Origin: Methanothrix harundinacea
GTDB taxonomy: Archaea > Halobacteriota > Methanosarcinia > Methanotrichales > Methanotrichaceae
NCBI GenBank assembly: GCA_002502785.1
Contig: DAQG01000076.1
Span: forward strand, 1-15,464
Direction: 5' to 3'
DNA length: 15,464 nucleotides
Positions 12,247 through 15,464 of this stretch are shown here, piece by piece (position 1 is the first letter of the stretch; each line of letters begins with the position of its first letter). The notes beneath the pieces are model-generated. The model made no database searches. It was not told where the DNA came from and saw only the letters and a program-made list of their open reading frames with translations. The position numbers and the translations under genes were made by a program.

Positions 12247-14217
12247 TTGTTGCCCCAAATCAAGGATTCTTCTCTGATTTTAGCTGCCAGCTTTTTATCA
12301 GCTGCTATTGAAATTGTCGGATTTATCAGAGATCGTTCCGATAAAGAAGACCGGCCAAGAGTCCTGATCGATCAGTCAACCGGCCCTCACACCAATGTTG
12401 ATGGTGATCAGAAGAATTTGCTTTCTGGCTCCTTCAGTGGACCAACCTCGGCAGAGGGCAATGCCGTAGACATGAGAGGATCCAGGGGGTCGATAAACGT
12501 AGTCGAAGGACCGTTAACTCAGCATTTCTATGACAATATTCCTCCCGTAAGCGCGCCCGTTCCCCGAATTCAGCCGCCGCCGAAGAAGTTTGTGGGCAGG
12601 GTTGGAGACATTAACGAGATTCTCAGTGGCTTTGAGGGCGGCGCAGTCATCGCTGGCGTCCGGGGGATGGGTGGGGTAGGAAAGACCGCCCTGGCTCTTG
12701 TCCTGGCAGAGAAACTGGCAGGAAGTTATCCTGATGGCCAGATTCTTGTGGACATGAAGGGCACCGACAAGAAGCCTTTGAGTGCGGCTGAGGCGATGGC
12801 CCATGTAGTTCGGGCCTACGATCCAGAGTTCAAGATGCCCCTGAATGAGGGTGAAATGGCTGGGAAATATTTCTCGATTCTTCACGGTAAAAGAGCTCTC
12901 TTACTGCTCGACAACGCCGCCAACCGGGAACAGGTGGAGCCCCTCCTGCCGCCAAAGGGGTGTAGCCTGCTGGTGACCTCCCGCAATAAGTTTGCCCTCC
13001 CAGGATTGACGGAAAAGGACCTGGACGTCCTGCCCCTCGATGATTCCAAGAATCTACTCCTGGATATCTGTGAGCGCATCGGCGAGCACGCCGAGGAGCT
13101 GGCGAAGTTCTGCGGCTGCCTCCCTCCGGCCCTGCGAAATGCCGCTTCAGCTTTAAAAGGGACGCCCAACCTGACCCCCACCGGCTATATAAAACGGCTG
13201 AGCGACCTTAAAACGCGCCTGAAGCTGATGGATGTGGAGGCATCATTCGATTTAAGCTACCAGCTTCTCACCCCGGAGCTGCAAAGGCTCTGGTCCCTGC
13301 TCTCCGTCTTTCCAGCCGACTTCGATCTGGCCGGAGCGGCGGCTGTCTGGGAGATGGAAGAGATGCCCTCCGAGGACGCTCTGGGCGAGCTGATCAGATG
13401 GAGCCTGGTGGACTTTTCGCCCTCTGCCACGGGCGAAGGGGGACGATATCGGCTGCACGACCTGGCGCGCGATTTCGCCGGCTCGCGTCTGGATGCCGCT
13501 GACAGCGAGCCTGCAAGGCTGCGCCACGCTGAGCATTACAGGGATGTGCTATCTCGAGCCAATGAGATCTACAAGCAAGGCAAAGATGGTGTTCTGAAGG
13601 GCCTGCAGCTATTCGACCAGGAGAGGGCGAACATACTGGCAGGGCAGTCCTGGGCAGAGAAGAATCTAGACGGAAATTCTTCTGCTGCAATCGATCTCTG
13701 CAAATCCTATCCAGATATAGGGGCCCAAGTTCTCGATCTGCGCCTCTCTCCCCGTGAAATGATCCACTGGTTTGAAGCAGCATTGGAGGCGTCCAGGAGA
13801 TTAGATGACAAAAGAGCGGAAGGAAACAGCCTGGGCAATCTGGGGCTCGCTTACTCTGATCTTGGCGATCCCCGGAAGGCGATCGATTTCCACGATCAGG
13901 CTCTTGTTATCTCCCGAGAGATGGGGGACCGGAGAGGCGAAGGAGCCGATCTGGGCAACCTGGGGAGTGCTTACTATCGTCTGGGCGATCCCCGGAAGGC
14001 GATCGAGTACTACGAAGAGGCTCTTGCCATCTCCCGAGAGACAGGGGACCGCCGGAACGAAGGAGTCCACCTGTTCAATATGAGCCTCTCTCTGCGCGCC
14101 TTGGGCCAAAATGAGAGGGCCGCCTCTCTGGCCACGTCCGCCCTGGAGATCTTCGAGCAGATCGAAAGCCCCGACGCCGAGGACGTCCGGAAAACGCTGG
14201 CCGGGTGGGGCGACTAG
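12247..14217 (+). CDS. NLR-like STAND protein: membrane hairpin, NB-ARC ATPase, TPR repeats
   Basis: 656 residues counted from TTG 12247, although this TTG lacks a ribosome site and the frame stays open back to 12175. A hydrophobic segment (SLILAASFLSAAIEIVGFI, ~10-28) is followed by a Gly/Asn/Ser-rich short-repeat linker (~40-95) and then an NB-ARC module. That module has Walker A GVRGMGGVGKT (137-147), Walker B ALLLLDN (217-223), the sensor LLVTSRN (241-247), the GLPLA-like CGCLPPAL (289-296), a winged-helix region and an MHD-like RLHDL with His404-Asp405. Three 40-residue TPRs lie at 524-643. STAND proteins switch between ADP and ATP states and oligomerise on sensing a ligand; in prokaryotes they serve in antiphage defence and signalling. 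Here the effector part would be a membrane-inserted N-terminus with TPRs as sensor, which is inference. It sits alone between adk and pyrH, which suggests insertion into a housekeeping region. Confidence 0.85.
   Translation: MLPQIKDSSLILAASFLSAAIEIVGFIRDRSDKEDRPRVLIDQSTGPHTNVDGDQKNLLSGSFSGPTSAEGNAVDMRGSRGSINVVEGPLTQHFYDNIPPVSAPVPRIQPPPKKFVGRVGDINEILSGFEGGAVIAGVRGMGGVGKTALALVLAEKLAGSYPDGQILVDMKGTDKKPLSAAEAMAHVVRAYDPEFKMPLNEGEMAGKYFSILHGKRALLLLDNAANREQVEPLLPPKGCSLLVTSRNKFALPGLTEKDLDVLPLDDSKNLLLDICERIGEHAEELAKFCGCLPPALRNAASALKGTPNLTPTGYIKRLSDLKTRLKLMDVEASFDLSYQLLTPELQRLWSLLSVFPADFDLAGAAAVWEMEEMPSEDALGELIRWSLVDFSPSATGEGGRYRLHDLARDFAGSRLDAADSEPARLRHAEHYRDVLSRANEIYKQGKDGVLKGLQLFDQERANILAGQSWAEKNLDGNSSAAIDLCKSYPDIGAQVLDLRLSPREMIHWFEAALEASRRLDDKRAEGNSLGNLGLAYSDLGDPRKAIDFHDQALVISREMGDRRGEGADLGNLGSAYYRLGDPRKAIEYYEEALAISRETGDRRNEGVHLFNMSLSLRALGQNERAASLATSALEIFEQIESPDAEDVRKTLAGWGD
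13816..14055 (+). repeat. Two 120-bp tandem TPR units with high DNA identity
   Basis: Units 13816-13935 and 13936-14055 each encode one 40-residue TPR of the LGNLG...LGDPRKAI...ISRE.GDRR kind. Long stretches are identical at DNA level (for example GGCGATCCCCGGAAGGCGAT). A third, strongly diverged unit follows at 14056-14175. This indicates recent duplication or gene conversion inside the sensor region of the STAND protein. Confidence 0.75.
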
Positions 14218-14227
14218 ATCACAAGGA

Positions 14228-14239
14228 ACCTTTTTATTC
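14228..14239 (+). promoter_or_regulatory. Box A of pyrH (leaderless)
   Basis: ACCTTTTTATTC is an archaeal box A centred about 26 nt before the pyrH ATG at 14262. With no Shine-Dalgarno before the ATG (CCTCCCCT), the message is probably leaderless. The T-tract may also end the transcript of the STAND gene, 14 nt upstream. Confidence 0.5.
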
Positions 14240-14261
14240 GCTCATAATCTTGCCCTCCCCT

Positions 14262-14930
14262 ATGATACTCGTCTATTCCCTCGGCGGCTCCATCCTGGCG
14301 GGCCGCGATGCTGAAAGCCTCAAGGAGTATGCCGCTGCTCTAAAAGAGCTGGCGGCGGATCACCAGATCTACGTGGTCGTGGGTGGGGGCAAGATCGCCC
14401 GAGAGTACATCGGAAAGGCCCGGGCCCTGGGGGCGAGCGAGGCCTTCTGCGACCTGATCGGCATTGAAGCGACCAGGCTCAACTCCGCCCTCCTGATGGC
14501 CGCCCTGGGCGAGGCCGCGCCCCAGGAGATCCCCGACAGCTACGCCCTGGCCGCCCGGCTGGCCGAGAGGGGCAAGATCGTCGTCCTGGGGGGCATGGCC
14601 CCCGGCCAGACCACCGACGCCGTCGCGGCCCTGCTGGCCGAGCTCGTCCACGCCGACAAATTGATCGTGGCCACCTCCGTCGACGGCGTCTACTCCGCCG
14701 ACCCCGAGGTCGACCCAAAGGCGAAGAAGTACACGAAGATGACCTGCCGGGAGCTCGCCAGCCTCTCCATGGAGACGACGCTATCGGCGGGGTCTCGGTC
14801 GCCCGTGGACCCCCTGGCCGCAAAGATCATCGAGCGAAGCTCCATTCCCACGGTGGTGGTTTACGGCGGCGATGTAGAAAACCTGAAAAAAGCGGCCGAA
14901 GGCGGCCACTTTGGAACTGAAATCTCCTAA
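14262..14930 (+). CDS. pyrH: UMP kinase, archaeal type
   Basis: 222 residues from ATG 14262; an upstream in-frame ATG at 14205 would overlap the STAND gene and add 19 unrelated residues. PyrH phosphorylates UMP to UDP with ATP. It belongs to the amino-acid-kinase fold: the N-terminal SLGGSIL (6-12) and VVVGGGKIAREY form the phosphate/UMP site, DLIGIEATRLNSAL is the UMP-binding helix region, ATSVDGVYSADP is the ATP-side loop, and AGSRSPVDPLAAKIIERS precedes the final strand. The length and the lack of the long bacterial N-terminal extension match archaeal UMP kinases, usually about 225 residues. Together with carAB it places two steps of pyrimidine synthesis in the window, though the genes are not in one operon. 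Its TAA overlaps the convergent stop of the CBS gene by 3 nt. Confidence 0.93.
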   Translation: MILVYSLGGSILAGRDAESLKEYAAALKELAADHQIYVVVGGGKIAREYIGKARALGASEAFCDLIGIEATRLNSALLMAALGEAAPQEIPDSYALAARLAERGKIVVLGGMAPGQTTDAVAALLAELVHADKLIVATSVDGVYSADPEVDPKAKKYTKMTCRELASLSMETTLSAGSRSPVDPLAAKIIERSSIPTVVVYGGDVENLKKAAEGGHFGTEIS

Positions 14931-15464
14931 AATCGGACCATGCAGCGTACGAGGTCGGTGGCTTCCAGAATTCCGCTAGGGACGTCGGAATCGATCACGA
15001 CGACCTGGCACGCTCCGGTTTTTCCGAGCTTGCTTATGGCGACGTGAAGCGGATCGTCGGCCTCGACAATGGGAAACTCCCTCTCCATCGACTCTTCCAC
15101 CGGCCGGTCCCTCTTCCCCTCGGCCATGCCTCTGACTATGTCCTCCAGGCTGATGAGCCCTCTTGGGTCGCCGTTCTTCCCGACGAGGGCCGCCCGGACA
15201 TTTGAGTCTGAGAGCTTACTGCACGCTTCGAGGAGCGTCATCTCGGGATCTATGGTGATCGCTGGGTGGGCTAGGGTTTTCACCGGGATTTTGGGTATCG
15301 AGGCCATCTCTTTTATGTCGAATATCAGTCGGTTGGTGGTGTCGTCTCTTCCGGTCACGACGCCCTTGATGTGCGTCTTGTTGACAGGGGTCGGCCCTAT
15401 CTCGATCTCGTCGTCGATGTCAAACTCCCTTATGTTTCCTATTATCTGAACTATGCCGCTGCAC
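14927..15464 (-). CDS. CBS-domain protein, 5' end outside the window
   Basis: The frame is open from the right edge (first full codon at 15463) to the TAG at 14927, giving 178 visible residues; a GTG at 15358 is internal and should not be taken as the start. The C-terminal ~120 residues are a tandem CBS pair. The first repeat starts near VKTLAHPAITIDPEMTLLEA and has NVRAALVGKNGDPRGLISLE. The second starts near REFPIVEADDPLHVAISKLG and ends in SGILEATDLVR. CBS pairs usually bind adenosine nucleotides or related ligands and regulate an attached domain. The part before it (IVQIIGNIREFDIDDEIEIG...VVTGRDD) is strand-rich, and I cannot name it. Several archaeal regulators join a DNA-binding or enzymatic N-terminus to CBS domains, and that is one possibility. 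It converges on pyrH with overlapping stops. Confidence 0.8.
   Translation of the reverse strand, partial: CSGIVQIIGNIREFDIDDEIEIGPTPVNKTHIKGVVTGRDDTTNRLIFDIKEMASIPKIPVKTLAHPAITIDPEMTLLEACSKLSDSNVRAALVGKNGDPRGLISLEDIVRGMAEGKRDRPVEESMEREFPIVEADDPLHVAISKLGKTGACQVVVIDSDVPSGILEATDLVRCMVRF

Noticed and set aside
1..15464. CRISPR array or insertion sequence
   Set aside because: I found no regularly spaced repeats, no transposase or integrase motif, and no terminal inverted repeats with target duplications.

Overview
The window is archaeal, most likely a methanogen of the Methanosarcinales and perhaps Methanotrichaceae (Methanothrix/Methanosaeta). The family assignment is inference. It rests on TATA-type box A elements upstream of most genes, T-rich terminators, an archaeal/eukaryal-type glycyl-tRNA synthetase, an archaeal-length UMP kinase that appears leaderless, and a SEC59/dolichol-kinase-like protein of isoprenoid-lipid metabolism. 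A bacterial-type adenylate kinase with a zinc LID sits beside them. The sequence is GC-rich in the housekeeping genes and AT-richer in the left-hand 3 kb.

Layout. 1-2650 is an accessory region of small genes for exported proteins. It holds a partial membrane-anchored protein (minus), a six-cysteine exported protein (minus), a 239-residue exported protein with a 12-cysteine C-terminal module that resembles a halocin-C8-type archaeocin precursor (plus), and a small acidic exported protein (minus). Two diverged copies of a roughly 66-bp sequence lie in the gaps. 2650-3250 has a long gene-poor stretch followed by tRNA-Phe(GAA) and tRNA-Val(GAC), both minus. 3503-7813 is the carAB operon (minus) for carbamoyl phosphate synthetase; carA starts at 7813, well inside its longer open frame. 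8059-8412 is another small exported protein (minus) with a clear hairpin-plus-T-tract terminator. 8650-11082 is glyS followed closely by a SEC59/dolichol-kinase-like gene (plus). 11403-12047 is adk (plus) behind a leader of about 150 nt. 12247-14217 is a large NLR-like STAND protein with NB-ARC and TPR domains (plus), whose 5' end looks frameshifted and which probably carries an N-terminal membrane hairpin. 14262-14930 is pyrH (plus), whose stop overlaps that of a partial CBS-domain protein (minus) running off the right edge.

How the parts relate. CarA/CarB make carbamoyl phosphate, the first step towards pyrimidines (and arginine). PyrH phosphorylates the resulting UMP, and Adk balances adenine nucleotides, so the core of the window is nucleotide metabolism plus translation (GlyRS and two tRNAs). 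The accessory parts most worth attention are the cysteine-rich bacteriocin-like precursor and the STAND protein inserted between adk and pyrH.
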